64,000 bases of DNA from Nephrocerus scutellatus (GCA_947095585.1 OX352765.1:24644254-24708253), one strand, 5' to 3'; shown: positions 12,700-25,770, counted from the stretch's first letter. Numbers and translations are program-made. Notes: generated by a model not told the origin, from the letters alone.

Positions 12700-13870
12700 T
12701 TACCAATTTATGTTTGTAATTTTTTTGTTGATTCGATATAATTGTCGCCAACAGCTATAATTGCTGCTGCTTTGTGGAACACCTGCTTGAATTTTCTTAA
12801 GGTCAGAACAGGCTTCCCCTTGCTTGATTCTGAAGAAACAGATACATAAGATTGTAGTAGTTCTGAGTACTGGGCTGGAAGCTGTAGTTTGAGCTTGTAA
12901 TTCAACCCCTAAAGCCAGACTTTATCAAAATCCTCGGCTACATCCAAAAATATTGTTGAGCAGTTTTTTTTTTTGTTTTCAAGCGATTGTTCAATGAACT
13001 TAGTGATTCGATAAACCTGGTCAATCGTGGAGTGTTGATTTCTGAGTCCAAATTGATGATTTAGGATAAGATTTCTCTCTGCGATGATAGGTTTTAATCT
13101 TTTTAGTAAGAGTTTTTCAAAACAGTTTCGAAATAATCGGTAGTAGTGATATTGGCCGATATGATGTTATTTACCTGGTTTAGGAATCATAATGACTTCA
13201 GCCACCTTCCATAATTGTTGTACGTATTTTAGTCTGAATGATGCATTGATCAGATAAGTAATTTTAATTATTGCCTTTCTTGGAAGTTCTCTAAGTATTT
13301 GTCCAGTGATAATGTCAAAGCCAGGAGCATTTTCTCTTTTAACTTCAGCCAACGTAGCTAGTGGAATTGATATTCTTTCTTGGTCAATAATATCAGGTAG
13401 TATTTCTGTCCACTAAGTTCGGTTGGAATATTCCCTCTAGATGTTCTGCAAACCTTGATGCTTTTTGATAATTGTTTCTGCTCCAACTGTCATAAGAGTT
13501 TTTAATGTAGGCATTTGCATAATTGGTCTTTTCAGCTTCCCGGTTGCTTTCCAAAGTGAATATTCAGTGCTAGAATCTTTAGTTAGTAGGAATTCAGTTA
13601 TTGTATCATTTTTCAGTTGTTTCGCTTAGTTGAAAAGTAAGATTATTTAACCTGGTTTTATCTAATGCCATTTTATCCTCAATTTTCTTTTTTCTTTAAT
13701 CAGCTCTAATATTTCTCTAAGGTAATTATTACCTTTAAGTTTGCATTTGTTTTAGGGAGTGTTTTCCAAGGCTGATTACTGAATGTCACTGACAAATTTG
13801 TCCACTTCAAAATCCAACTGATCTTTGATTTGTAGTAATACTGCTAATTGAATTCTTTCTTCTATTGTTA
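12700..13870 (-). pseudogene. Jockey-type LINE fragment (linker and reverse transcriptase)
   Basis: Read on the minus strand: residues near 13860-13776 resemble the endonuclease-RT linker of Jockey elements (TIEERIQLAVL then DKFVSDIQ). The stretch 13352-13167 gives APGFDIITGQILRELP and KVAEVIMIPKPGK, the RT fingers motif of Jockey. The stretch 12905-12708 gives YKLKLQLPAQYSELLQSYVS, the region before the palm. Stops and frameshifts separate the blocks, and the 3' part after the palm is missing or unrecognisable. It is a non-functional, truncated copy abutting a second LINE at about 13880. Confidence 0.75.
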
Positions 13871-13879
13871 TCCTGAAGC

Positions 13880-15060
13880 TTTCCAGTCTGTGGTAATTAT
13901 TAAAAAATTTGGGAGCTGTAATTGTAAAAAACTGCAAAAAATTAGCTTTATGTGCAAACGTATTGGTATACGAGACATCCCAGCTTGTTATTCCATATTG
14001 CAACTTTGACTGAGCAAGACCGTAGTGGAGTAGAGGTCAGGACTTTTTTTTAGAGCAAAAAGGCTTTATGAGGTAAATTTCACCTCACCGAAAACAAATG
14101 CGATCTAATCGAACGGATATGGTCTTTCCAGTTTAGGTAATAATCAATTAAGAAACCTAGATACTTAAATTGACGCACTGGCTCAATTTTAAAGACGAGC
14201 ATTAAATGTTTCAGGTTAAATTACATTTACCACATCTATGAATTGGTAAGGTGAACTGTTTACAGCTGTGAGCATGAAAATAAAGGTTAAAATAATAAAG
14301 ACTATTACCAGATATTTTAAATGGCATTAGTTAAGTTTTTTCGTTTATAATCAACTTTGAGCAGCAAACCACAACCTTTCAATATCTTCGTCGATCTTGG
14401 AAATACATTTAAATGTAGTCTGTAATTGGTATGTGAAAGCTATATCATCGGCAAAAACTGTAGGGAAATCATTAAATTTGAGACGGATTGAAAGAGAATC
14501 AATATATATTAGGAAAAAAGGTGGGCCGAGTACGGAACCCTGTGGTACACCATTTATTCAAAAACTCGGTCTGCTAAATTTTTCATTTATATTAACAAAT
14601 ACGATTGTTACCAGATAAATATTTCTCCTCTTAAAGCATTATAAATTTTATTTAGCAATATGTCATGGTCCACCATTCCAAATGCTCTTATCTGTCAACA
14701 AAGATGTCTTCTATCTATCTATCTTTGTTGATAGATAAGATATATTTATTAACATTGGCACTGTCATATGTCCGGCTACATAATCTGAGAATAGAATCTT
14801 CCGTCGACGTAGCCGATCTAAACCCATTTTTTATGATTTTATGATTTATGATTTTTACTAGGAACATTATTTTTGTACAAAAAACATACAATACAAACTT
14901 TAATTAATTTCTCGAAAAGCTTGGAAAAAGTGGGAAGTAAAGAAAGGCCTATAGTCAATAAATTTTTTTCTATTACTCTTGGACACATTTTGCGCATCCG
15001 CATACGATCAGAAAACCGATCGATTGCCAACAAACTATGTACTACCAGAGGCATAGTGGC
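13880..15060 (-). pseudogene. second Jockey-clade LINE fragment, antisense
   Basis: On the minus strand, blocks appear in the right order: ISLLPTFSKLFEKLI-like residues near 14980-14900 (RT fingers), FADDIAFT near 14450 (the catalytic YADD box with F for Y), and MQYGITSWDVSYTNT near 14003-13950 (after the RT domain). Many stops lie between them. It is followed directly by the linker region of the next fragment, so two LINE copies sit in the same orientation or an internal rearrangement occurred. Confidence 0.65.
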
Positions 15061-18000
15061 GGTTGCAACAATAAAACTGTTATTGTTAATGTCGTCCTAT
15101 ACAGACACACGTACGTATGGATACATTCCAAATAAAAGATCAATACAGCTGACGCAGCACGACAATGCCTGCAACTTTGGGGGCTTTGAGTGCTTCCGAA
15201 TTACCTAAGGGTACCTTCCTACGAGAAACCCACTGCCGCAATGGGTCCACATCGGAATTCAACTGGCGGCTTAAAGAGGCATATACGAGGAGCAGGCAGG
15301 GCACACTACCAGATCGATTTGTGCTCCTAATGTATATACACGTTTCGAATTCCCGAAACGAAATGTGCTGCTGCTGTATTGCGCGATGCGCCGTGCAGAA
15401 GCTCAGCACGAACAAGTTCCTTATTTTTGCTTCTTCTTTTTTTTAAAAGTCCGCCTAAGGAAATTATACATTATACTGAACGCCTGTCCGTACTCCTGGA
15501 ACAGGTGCATGCATTTTTTCCATCTCGCTGAATCTTCAGATTTATCACCGCGCCTGCGCAACTACATGGCATCGTCTTCATCTGCAGCAGCAGTAGCGTA
15601 ATTCCACAGCATGCGGCTTCGCATACACATGCTCGCTGATGGTTCACTTCGCCCTCTCTTCCTTCCTTCCATTCGAATGATCGGCCGACCAACAGACCCA
15701 CCAACCAACCGACCAACCGACCGACCGTTACGTAGCTGGCCAAACGAACGGTTCCACTTCGAAGTCCACACACATCGGTCACTACAAAGGCCGAAAGTAG
15801 TGATGGCGCGCGATGATTGCAATGGCGGCGGCGGCGGCAACTTCAACTGACTTTGCTGGCTGGCCAGCGAGACCGACACCGACCAACCCGATGCGACGTA
15901 TAGCAAAGTTAACTTACTTTTCGGCTCATTTGAGGGCATTCGCGTATTGTGTCGGCAGTCGGCACTCTGTGCGCGGCACCGATTGATTTTAATTTCCACA
16001 TTGTTCCACATTAACAGGTAGTTTGTCTGCGTCACTCTTGTTCAGTGTTGCCATGTTTGTTAGTTTTTGGTGGTTTTTCGAAAAAATCGTATATGAAACG
16101 ACGGACCAAACGGTTGGTTTTTGGTGAAGTTTGTCATTCTGCTATACGAATTAAAATGGAAAGACACTATATGAATTAATGATTTGCAATTATTGTATTA
16201 AAATTTAATTAATTGCCTATGTCCCTGACGCACAAAGTGGTTCTAAATCTCTGATAAAATTCAGTGGTTCAAACAATATTAGCAGAGAAATTTTAGCAGA
16301 ACATCATCACAAACAAAGACACAAACCATTCTGCTTTGACAACAGTATAGGATTTTTTTGCCATGTGAATGTGAATTGTAAATGAAGTTACATATTTACA
16401 TAATTACATTACATTACTAACGTAACGGGTTTCGGCGCACTTGTTTAATAAATAATACTGCTCTTGAACCTTTTCTAGCCAGAAAGGCTTAAAAAAATAG
16501 CAACTGACTTAAATCAAAATTAAATAGAAAGATCAATCAACGATCACATGAGACAGCCGTTGTTGCTTTTTGTTGGGTGTAGTGTAGTGATCTTTCGCGA
16601 GGGATAACTGCTGAGTTTCAGGGCAAAAGTATAATGCAACTTGTTGGACTTTTTGGTCCTTTTCCTTCACGCAAAGATCGATGCTCGATTATGGCTCATA
16701 AAAATAGAAGAGCCAGATTTGTAAGTAGCGCAATTGGCATTAGTTGCAAATCGCAATCGAAAAAGCCGCTTGCTGTCAAAAGAAGCAGCAGCAGTTATCA
16801 AGTCAGTTTAATTCCGATTAAGGGCAAAAACGATCGTCATTGATCGCTCGCTTTTAATGATGGCAAAACAACAAAAAAAACGTCATTTATGACACTGCGT
16901 GAAACCATGTCAAAGTCTGCCGCGCATGCGCTGTGCGCCGGTGATAAAGAGAACACTCGCCTCAAGCACGTCGAAGTATCGCAGTTCGCAGTTCGCAGAG
17001 ATGATCAGCCCAACACTCCACCCGGTACACCTAGCATTACCACACGCGAAACCGCAAGATCACATTCAATTTACCCGTTCGAGCAATACGCAGCGCGCAC
17101 TGATCTGTGCCAAGCACACACCAAACTTCATCACGGCATATCATCGCGCAGTCGCAGCATGTCTTATTCAGTGACGATGACGAGGACTCATCAGGCGACG
17201 TCGCCTGACACCGCGCTCTGTGTTTCACATAGTCCTCGTCATACGAATATATAGCAGTCAGTCAGTCAGTCAGTCACTCACTATCACTATATCAGCATTC
17301 AGCCAGCAGCATCACAGCATCACCTTCATCTTCGCATTGCGTCCATTAACGTTGAACGAAAGAATGAACATGGCCAACACAACATTGGCACTGACCTGAA
17401 GCACGCTGTGCCAGCTCGAAGCGACAGACGCAACGGGGCTTCTATACTGAACGGCATACGGCATCACTTCATATCGGCGGCGTTTCACTGATCGCGTGCG
17501 GTCACTGAAGCATTGTTAGTTCATGCCAATGTGCGATTGCTCTGTTTTCGTTTCGTTATTCGCGTGCTGGACGCTGGTGCTGGCACGCACAGTCGTCATC
17601 GTCATATATGTATATTGTATATTGTACGCTGAGCATCAGGGCGCGTCGAGCTTAAACGCTGAGAAGATCTCTCTTTAGCTTTGAAAAAAAAAACTCCGAA
17701 GCTCTTGAATGAGCATTGAAATCATTCGCTGGCTTTGACTAGGCTGGCCGCTGGCTATTGTTGTTTTGTTGGATATGTGTGATCTGTGTTACATACATAC
17801 ATATATACGAGTACAAGAGTGGGGCAAGCGACCAGGTAAGATGATGGCAGGCAGGCCGGCCATCGGTGGTACCGCGCTCTGCTCGGATCGTTTGTAACTT
17901 GCGGCCACGCACGCTCCGGTTGCATTCTTTTGATCATAGCGATCATCAATAAATTACCGGATTCCTCAAAGTGTTTCACCGACATGGCATCCGTCAGTCC

Positions 18001-18460
18001 AATCATGATATAATTATTGAGTGTATGGACATCTCTTATCCGCTCGTTTGCCGCCTCCGGTCCGGTCGTTGTCTTGCGACCGCTTAAAGTTGTGGTTGTG
18101 TATGTGTGTTTCTACTTTATTTTGTACTCTTGCAGATGGTTTTGTGCCATGTTCCGCGTGTGTTGCTTGGCTTTCTTCTGGTGACTGGCCTGTTTTTTGG
18201 AACTGCTTCAGTTGTTTAGCTGAGTCTGAGACTCTTTTTTTCTTCATCTCATTTCATCGATAAACTACTACTCTGCTTCTGTTCCACACTTATGATTGAT
18301 TTTCCAGCTCTGAAAATAGTTCTCCACTGACCGGAAGTTAGAACAGTTTTTGGCGGTTTTCAGCATCCGCATTTACAAACTTCTTATGGTAATTGTAACG
18401 ATTAGTTATAGTAACTCAAATAAAATAAAAAAATAAACTTTAATTCGAAAATGTGTCGCA
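15061..18460. other. unassigned GC-richer region with simple repeats
   Basis: This stretch is less AT-rich than its neighbours and has many overlapping open frames on both strands, as expected from composition alone. None shows a protein family. Simple runs include GACCAACCGACCGACC-like sequence at 15690-15727, GGC repeats near 15825 and CAGT repeats at 17255. If the 10973 exon belongs to Notum, all of this lies in its first intron and could hold enhancers, which cannot be seen directly. Confidence 0.4.
17255..17276 (+). repeat. (CAGT)n tetranucleotide repeat
   Basis: Five and a half perfect CAGT units directly after ATATATAG. The TATATA followed by TCAGTC resembles a fly TATA and initiator, but the spacing is too short for a convincing core promoter. 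Confidence 0.8.
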
Positions 18461-18833
18461 ATAAAACATATTGGTTCGTTTTGGCCACAAACCACCTTTG
18501 ACAAGGGTGCTAAGCACTTGGTGGCACACTCGGAAACATCCATACGTTCTCATACATAACTGAACTTACAAAGGAATTATACGAACTATCGTTATGGCTT
18601 TGGTGACCCGGCAAAAATCTCCGGTTATTTAAGGTCGATTATTGAAATTTTCGAAAGAGTTTCAATGGCGCACGGTCCGGCGATAGAAGTGTTACTAACT
18701 TCACGCTGCTATATCTGCTAAATAGCTGATGAAAGCGCGATCATATTTTGTCAAACGTTAGTCTGTTGTGTTCCTTACAAGTCTACGACATCATATAGAT
18801 ATACCTACGTCGTATTTGAAAGGAATATTCAAA

Positions 18834-19540
18834 ATGAAACGTAACAGTGTGATTGCACTGGAAAGTCAAAACCGGCTTTGGTAAAACAGATCCAGCTATT
18901 GAATGTGAATAAAATGTTTGTGTATCGGAAGATCAAACGTTACAACAATACTGGTAGCATCACAAAAGGCCTTCCGAGGCCAGCAATATTGCCAGAAATG
19001 GTTTGCAAAGTCAAGGCACGAATTAAGAGAAATCAACGACAAAGCGCGCTAAAACTGGCCCAAAATCTGCACGTGTCTGAAAGAAGCATCCGAAAGGTAT
19101 TGAAAAATGAACTCCAATTAAAGCCTTACAAGTTCCAAAAAAGTCCAAGATTTAACAACGGCTCAAAAGGCAGTTCGACTTCGAAAAAAGTGCTAAAACG
19201 TCTGTATGAACGTAACAATCTCGTTAACTTGGTGTTTTCTGATCAAAAAATGTTTACGGTTCAACAGTACGTAAACAAACAAAATGATCTTGTGGCATTG
19301 GAGGACAGGTCCAAAGACAATTTGGGCAAGCGAGTTGCTCTGCGCAAATAATCGCCAGCTTCTGTGATGGTTTGGGCAGCTGTAACTGCAAATCGATATG
19401 TCTATCTTCGATGTATGTAAAGAGAATTTGAACGGAATGCTATAATTGGGACCTCATTTGTAGAACCCAAGAATTATATAACAAAATGATTGCGTCATCT
19501 GACATTTGAGTGTTAAATAAAGGCGCGGTATTAAAATAGT
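18834..19540 (+). pseudogene. Tc1/mariner transposase, degenerate
   Basis: An ATG at 18834 opens MKRNSVIALES and meets a stop after 16 codons. A second frame (18878-19351) continues as a recognisable Tc1/mariner transposase: helix-turn-helix region with NKMFVYRKIKRYNNTGSI, then PRPAILPEMV, a second helix region (ALKLAQNLHVSERSIRKVLK) and the first catalytic block VFSDQKMFTVQQ with its Asp. After a stop at 19349 the next block PASVMVWAAVTAN is still readable at about 19353-19395. The C-terminal catalytic residues were not found. Flanking inverted repeats were not located. Inactive. Confidence 0.75.
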
Positions 19541-21839
19541 GTTGAATCGTAATTGGTACTTCTTCACCTTCTATTACCCAACTTTTTCAGAGTGACTCTG
19601 TGGAATGTGAAATTTCGTTCCTGTTTTGCCTTTGTACATAGCAGTTGTGATAAAGTCCTAATTTTCAGTGGTTCAAAAGTGAAGACCCTGCACTACAACT
19701 TTAGCTATCAGCTTTTTCTAATTTACCCAAATCTTGACTTAGTGGTTTAGCTACACGCGGCTAAATTTTCCTAAGTCTTAACATAGTGGTTCAAGAGTGA
19801 AGACCTTGTCACTACAACTAAAAGAGTTAGCTGGGGTAGATCATCGACATCTGCGATAGATCATATGCATCTCGTAGAAACGGATTCACGACATCGTTAA
19901 AAACAATCTTGTTCTCCAAGCTTCCTATAAGACAGGTTTCGCAACTGATTTCACTTGAACAAAAACGTAATCAAATAAATCTGTCTCGCGCATGTTCGAA
20001 GTTGTATCAAAGCGATCCATAGAATTTTTAGCCAGATTTGTTACCACAATATAAAACATAAGCTCATCACTTTCCTCTTAGACAAATTGAAAAGAATGAA
20101 AAAGATCTGAATTACTAATGCCGAAGAAGGCAAGGTTAAGCTATATGCGAATAGTATGGTATGGTATGAAGGGGGTGCTGTACGGACGGCAATGAACTGT
20201 CCAAAAAGCACAAGTCAGGGGGAAGCGCAATAGATCCACATTGGTCGCAGTGCTTCTAGAATACGCCCCATTTATCATCATCAATATACACTCTCTACTC
20301 AGATTTTCCGGAAATAATCGCTCTGCAGGACAATGCACCTTCATATATACACTTCACGTGAAACTATGGCTTTAATGAATCTTCGGCAGAGACAGTTCTT
20401 ACTGTCTTAGTGTAACTTAGTAATAATTAATTAAATAATAAACGAAGACAAGTTTAATGTATTGAATGTAAGTTTAATGTCACTTGGAAATAAGTTTAAC
20501 ATAATATACGGTAATAAGTTTAATGTAGTTTTGAAAATAAATGTAATGAACGTATTAAGCGCATGTATTTTAATGAATTCACTTAAAAGATGGTCATTGG
20601 CCTTGATGACAGATGATGTATAAAACGCACAAAATAGAACTGTTCGATGCGTTGCTTAACACATTCAAAAGCCATCTACGCAAAATCGTGGTTCTTTTCC
20701 GAATTTTCTTCTACAAATTTCGGTTGAGAATTAAGATTGACAGCCGTTGCAAAGATGTGAAGTGTCAATTTTAAAATAAATTTTACGTCATACAGAGAAA
20801 TAATTAGTCCTTGTCTTTCTTTGTCGTATTTATAATAATAAAAAATAACACACAAAACTACACTTGTAATTACTGCCAAGCCATTATCAAAGCTTCCAGA
20901 GGTAATTTAATCGTAACGGCCGGCAATGAGACGATGTTGTTGATCGCGCACGCTTTGCGCACTTTCATCGTCCGCATGGTTCTACACAACGTTGACGATG
21001 AATGGCGCCATGGAGAATGGGAAATGCCCGTCGCAATTATTGTCAGTTTACAAACAAACAACATTCTACATAAACGGGTTAGAGCGCGAGTAGTAAACAA
21101 CCAAAACGTGTGCCGGTATCATGCTCATGCACATGCACATCAAGCAGACAACATCTAAATACACAACAACAACAACAAATACAAGACACTGATCATACAC
21201 CACTCAATTTGCCGCTCACGCGGTTGAAAGTGTAAATGTACCGCTGCCGTTAAGGAAAATATTTCTTAATTACTTTGGAGCTTGTGGAACAGTGCGCGCA
21301 TCAGTTACATACGGCAATGGGCGTTTGCGAGAGAAGCCGCCTCTTGCAGATATCTGGCAGAACAAACAGCAAACACCAATTTCATGCTTTGCACATGGAT
21401 TGATTTAAATGGAACACGAACTATTAGAGCTTGAAATCTATTTATCTATGCTGGTGTTTGTTGGAGCAGTGACGGCGGCTACTTGTCATGGTTATTAAAT
21501 TGTCACATTCTATTAATTGCTTTGCGTTATTTGGTTTGCGCCTTTGCTTAAATGTGTAACGCAATGCCGTTGCGTTGTTCAGCGTATTGAGACTGAAATG
21601 CAATTACTCGTTTATAGCAATTGTGACACCCTCTTGAATGGTGTGTGCAGGTGTGGTTTTTAGAGCGTGCCGGGATTAAAGTCTCGTTTAAATCTTATGG
21701 ACAAGAAAAACCAAAAGTTAAGGGGCTCAAATAATCCATGTTTTTATCAAAAAAAAGCTGCATTTAACTTCCAATTAATTTTGATAATAATTTTCGTCCT
21801 TTACAAGTTATATAGAATGATATTTTATGACTTTTTTTG
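19541..21839. other. unassigned; short imperfect repeats at 20450-20550
   Basis: No gene seen. Between 20450 and 20550 the motif AAGTTTAATGT recurs about four times at 25-35-base spacing. A near-duplicate pair with GTTCAAAAGTGAAGACC lies at 19670-19690 and 19787-19810. Confidence 0.45.
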
Positions 21840-22252
21840 ACAAAAAATCCCCTAAATTCATGTTAGTTCTCGTATCGCAGATACACATGTGTGGAAAGTT
21901 TAAATAAAATTGAATTAATTAAGAAGAAATTTAAACGGAACTTTTCGGCCCTAGCGCCCGATAACTTCCAAATTTTTACAAAAAGTGTTGTCATCGGAGA
22001 TACACATATGAGTAAAATTAGAAGAAAATCGGGTAAATTTTTTAAATTTGTTTGAGAGCGCGTGCGATCACTTCCAAGTTTTTTCCATTGGAGATACATA
22101 TGTGTATAAAATTTGCCCTGATGCTCCAGAGTCATCAAATTTTAATAGAAAGTGTTGTCAACGGAAATACACATGTCTGCAAAGTTTCTTAAAAATTGAT
22201 CACAAGATTCCACGACAAACAAACAAACACACGGGCAAGCGATATAGAGAAA
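21840..22252 (-). repeat. dispersed repeat family A, copy 2
   Basis: Contains three tandem, diverged versions of the block GGAGATACACATGTG followed by an AAATTT-rich spacer, and ends with GATATAGAGA directly against the Helitron-like element at 22253. The orientation is opposite to copy 1. Confidence 0.65.
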
Positions 22253-23296
22253 CTAGCTGACCCGACAGACATTGTCCTGTCCCACTTTCAATAAATTTGT
22301 TTGTGATCGTTTTGTGAACTTGTGAAAAGCTATTTGTTTTGCGATATCGAGTCACAGTATTGGTCACATCATTGTGTTACATTTTTTAATTTTGGGAACT
22401 ACCGATTTGTATGAAATTCGGTATGGTCTTTTGAGGGTCCTCTGGGGGGTCTTTTGAGGGTCTTTTGAGGATCTTTTGGAGGTCCTTTGAGGGTTTTTGG
22501 GTATTTCGAAGGTCTTTTGGGGGTATCTTTGGGAGTCTTTTGGAGGTCCTTTCAGGGTCTTTTGGAGGTTTTTTGGTGAGTCTTTTGGACGCCTTTTATA
22601 GGTCTTTTGGTGGTCTTTTGGGGGTCTTTTTGTGGTATTTCGGCGAGTCTTTTTAGGGTCTTTTGGGGTTCTTTTGGGGGTCTTTAATGATTTTTGGGGA
22701 TTTTGAGGGACTTTCGGAGGTCTTTTTGTGATTCTTTTCGGGGTCTTAGGGGCCTTTTGATGGTCTTTTGTGGTCTTTTGGAGATTTTTTTGCCCACAAA
22801 ATCAAAGAAGAAGCTGTCAAATGACATTTGCGCACGTAACCCAAACAATTGGAATCTATTGAAACAGAAATGAAATTTCCAAATTTTCCCGAATTTTAAT
22901 TTGCTAAAAATATCTTCGGGAACATAACGAAAAAGCAATGTTTTGTTTTTCGACTTTCCTTTGTGTAATTGTCTTTGTTTCCTAGGACTATAACGAACAA
23001 AACAAAAAAAAATACGCTAATCCATCGTTCGAATCGTGAGTTATGGTCGCGAGTTCATACATAAATCCTATTGAAAACAGCACTTTCAGTTTTTTCCGAA
23101 TTTTACAATTTTCCGGACATCTTTTCTATTTTTTTTTCGCATAAACCTTATTCGGACTATGGCGTATTTATAAAATAAAAGTTAACCAAATCGGTGCAGT
23201 CGTTCTCAAATTCTCCCGATTTTCATAACATTCGGTCAAGCCGTTTCGGAGCAGTTGAGAGACAAACACCGTGACACGAGATTTTTATATATTAGA
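22253..23296 (-). mobile_element. non-autonomous Helitron-like element, minus orientation
   Basis: On the minus strand it begins TCTAATATATAAAAATCTCG (after A) and ends GTCGGGTCAGCTAG (before T), the same terminal rules as the element at 5111. Near its 5' end it has CGAAACGGCTTGACC, typical of insect Helitron-like repeats. There is no coding sequence. It holds a G/T-rich minisatellite. The 3' hairpin is short (GACA/TGTC). Confidence 0.55.
22430..22795 (+). repeat. degenerate GGTCTTTTGG minisatellite
   Basis: About 25 imperfect units of 11-14 bases with consensus GGGTCTTTTGG, all within the Helitron-like element. Confidence 0.85.
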
Positions 23297-23525
23297 TTGA
23301 AAAGTAGCTGCGCGGACTTATGTACGCGCGTTAGAAGTTTATAGTTATTTGGCGTTATTGAAAGTATAAAAGTTAATATAATAAAAGCAGTAAAGGGAAA
23401 TAGTAAATACGATAGATGAAATTTTATCGCACGAAACGCTATATATATCACAGCATAATGGTTGAGTTGACTGCGCAACAAAAGGCCCCTACTAGATAAT
23501 TAAGAATACTCTATTATATAAAATA

Positions 23526-23610
23526 CTAGCTGAAATACCCCGCGTTGCCTGACTGCCCCCACCACACTACCCCCACCAAACTGACCACCAAACCCTCCAG
23601 GACCCACTCT
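23526..23610 (-). mobile_element. 3' end of a third Helitron-like copy
   Basis: On the plus strand, A then CTAGCTGAAATACCCCGCG; its complement ends GCGGGGTATTTCAGCTAG, close to the 3' end at 6277. The 5' end of this copy was not found, so its length is unknown; it may reach the tandem repeat at 23873. Confidence 0.45.
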
Positions 23611-23872
23611 AAGACCAACCTCCCCAACATATATCAGCACTATTAATCAAATGCACGGTCTTCAATAACACAAAAGCACTTCTACACGATGTCTAAAAGT
23701 ATGCCTTCTTCTTCCACATTATTTTTTCTTATTATTAGTAATTAAGGCACCAAAAGTGATTTCCCTTCTCTCAAGTGCCTTTCTGGGTGCATGTGGTCTT
23801 TTTTCCGTAATTCTATTAGTGGTGGAACTTTTTCTAGATTTTAGTTTTCAACTCTTTAATAGAGAAAAGTGA

Positions 23873-23944
23873 ATAGATGTCAAAAAGTGCATAGACGTCA
23901 AAAAGCGCATAGATGTCAAAAAGTGCACAGATGTCAAAAAGTGC
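23873..23944 (+). repeat. 18-bp tandem repeat, four units
   Basis: Four consecutive 18-base units of the form ATAGATGTCAAAAAGTGC, with one or two substitutions each. Confidence 0.9.
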
Positions 23945-24178
23945 CTGACACGTGACGCTTTAAAAATTGTTTAAGTCTTATGTTAGAATTCTATTTGAAA
24001 AGCGTGGCTGTCAAGTTGTTCGTTTCCCCTAAAAACCGATCTACCGTAGATCGGAAAAAGTTCTGTATATTTTAAGAGATTTACCCCTCTTTTCACTAAC
24101 TACAACCTTCTTTTCAGTAACTACAACTACAACTGCTACAAATAATTCAGTTGTAACACTGCCTGTCTGTCCTTCAAG

Positions 24179-24217
24179 CCACCCACAGCCACCCACAGCC
24201 ACCCACAGCCACCCACC
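24179..24217 (+). repeat. 10-bp tandem repeat
   Basis: Almost four units of CCACCCACAG. Confidence 0.9.
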
Positions 24218-24222
24218 CCACG

Positions 24223-25490
24223 TCATATTCGATATTTCTGTTATGATCTCGTTGGTTGTGAAGTCGCATTTTGTTCGCGGTATTCGTTCGATTCATGTGC
24301 TCTGCTATCGCTATGCCGCTGCCGTGCGCTACTGCCATTTACTTGTGTGCGTTGCGTTGCTTTGTGTTAACCGTGCGATGATTTGTTATTTTCCTTTGCA
24401 TCTGACTGGCCTGTGTGTGTTTGTGTAAAGTTTCTTGGCTGGTTGTTTTTGTTGTTATTATTATTGTTGTTGCTGCTTTTGTTTTATTTTGTTTTGTATC
24501 TGTTTCTGTCGGCAGATATCTTTGATGTTTGCCGCTCGCAGAGCTCCTTGCTCGAATTCTGATCAAAGAGTTTCTCCGCCAAAACGTAGTGTTTACGTTC
24601 TTTAAGACTCTCGAGGTAAAAATATCATCATCATTGGCGCGCTGCTGCTCGCTCCATCGTTGATCGCTCGCGTCCCATCACACCGCACGTTACACCACAA
24701 GCATTTTATTATAACATTCCTTTATTCCGATTCCGATTCCACCAAACCCTCACGCTGCTGCTCCAGAGCTTCGTAGTTTCGTGGTTTCAACTCAGTCATC
24801 ATCATCATCATTATCATCAACATCACCATCGAACATCTGGTGTAGTGAGCGAGAAATACCTGAGAGCTCTAGGCCTAAGCTGGCACAAGCACAAGACTTC
24901 AGCGACTGAGATTGAGCGTAATCGATTGTTTGCTTTGCTCCCTCAACGTTACTGGCTGCTGCTCTCACCTGATTGGTATGGTAGTCATAACAATCACAAA
25001 AACAATAAAAATATGTTGCGATAATGGAGCCAATTCGTCACCATGCTAAGGCGTCATTGTTATAAAATTTGTTTGATGACGACCCGATGATAGCACGCAC
25101 TGAGGAGTAGTTAGTTACACTTTTTATCTTCTACCGATAGCAACCTCGGTTGTCGTTATTTGTTTATCGGAAACAACAATAATTACCTACATTTGATAAT
25201 AGCCATTGCGCATTGTTTTGCCAGGCCATGTGTATTGGTATCCAACAATTATTTGCTGTATTCCGTTATGCCTTCAGAAGTTCTACAAAGTAGGTGTGAT
25301 AACTTCTGTCGGCTTGCAACTACTTTACCGCAGTAGTTTGAGATTGAGTAACTACCATTATGTCGTTTTTTTTATTAAAAATCTGGCGCAGATTGATTTT
25401 TTGGCTGTCAAGTTGTTCGTTTTCTCTAGAAAACCAATCTACGGTAGATCGCTTTTCCCCTCTAACTGATCTTGATATTTTGGGTGATTT
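24223..25490. other. unassigned region, no coding evidence
   Basis: Contains CAT/ATC trinucleotide runs at 24794-24830 and GTT-type runs at 24450-24490. The segment CTGTCAAGTTGTTCGTTT occurs both near 24007 and 25405, followed in each case by a palindromic GATCTACSGTAGATCG-type stretch, so a small shared repeat flanks this region. No gene recognised. Confidence 0.4.
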
Positions 25491-25494
25491 ACCC

Positions 25495-25770
25495 CTCTTT
25501 TTAAATTCTCTATATTAACTTCGCGTGCAAGTGGCTGGCTGGTTGGCTGGCTGGCTGGCTGGCTGGTCAGATTTTCTGATCAATTTTTAGCCCACTTCCC
25601 ATGGCCCGATTTTATTGAAATTTTGCACACATGTATATTTCCGGTGACAATACTTTCTATTAAAATTTGAGGCCTCTCGGACCTCGGGTTCGGGGGGCTC
25701 CCATACAAATATTTTACAAAATTTACCCGATTTTCTTTAAATTTCCCTCAAGAATATACACAACAAAAGT
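25495..25770 (+). repeat. dispersed repeat family A, copy 3, with GGCT run
   Basis: Starts TTAAATTCTCTATATTAACT, followed by a GGCT tetranucleotide run at 25532-25566 in the place where copies 1 and 4 have GTCG runs, then the GCACACATGTATATTTCCGG block and GGGGGGCTCCCATACAAA. Confidence 0.75.

Noticed and set aside
15562..16035. 157-codon minus-strand open frame
   Set aside because: Overlaps several other long frames in GC-richer simple-repeat DNA; composition-driven, no protein family.
17240..17276. TATATA followed by TCAGTC as a core promoter
   Set aside because: The distance is about 10 bases rather than about 30, and the TCAGTC is part of a CAGT microsatellite.
22430..22795. Possible CRISPR-like or spaced-repeat array
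   Set aside because: Units are contiguous, degenerate and 11-14 bases long within a eukaryotic transposon; no spacers.
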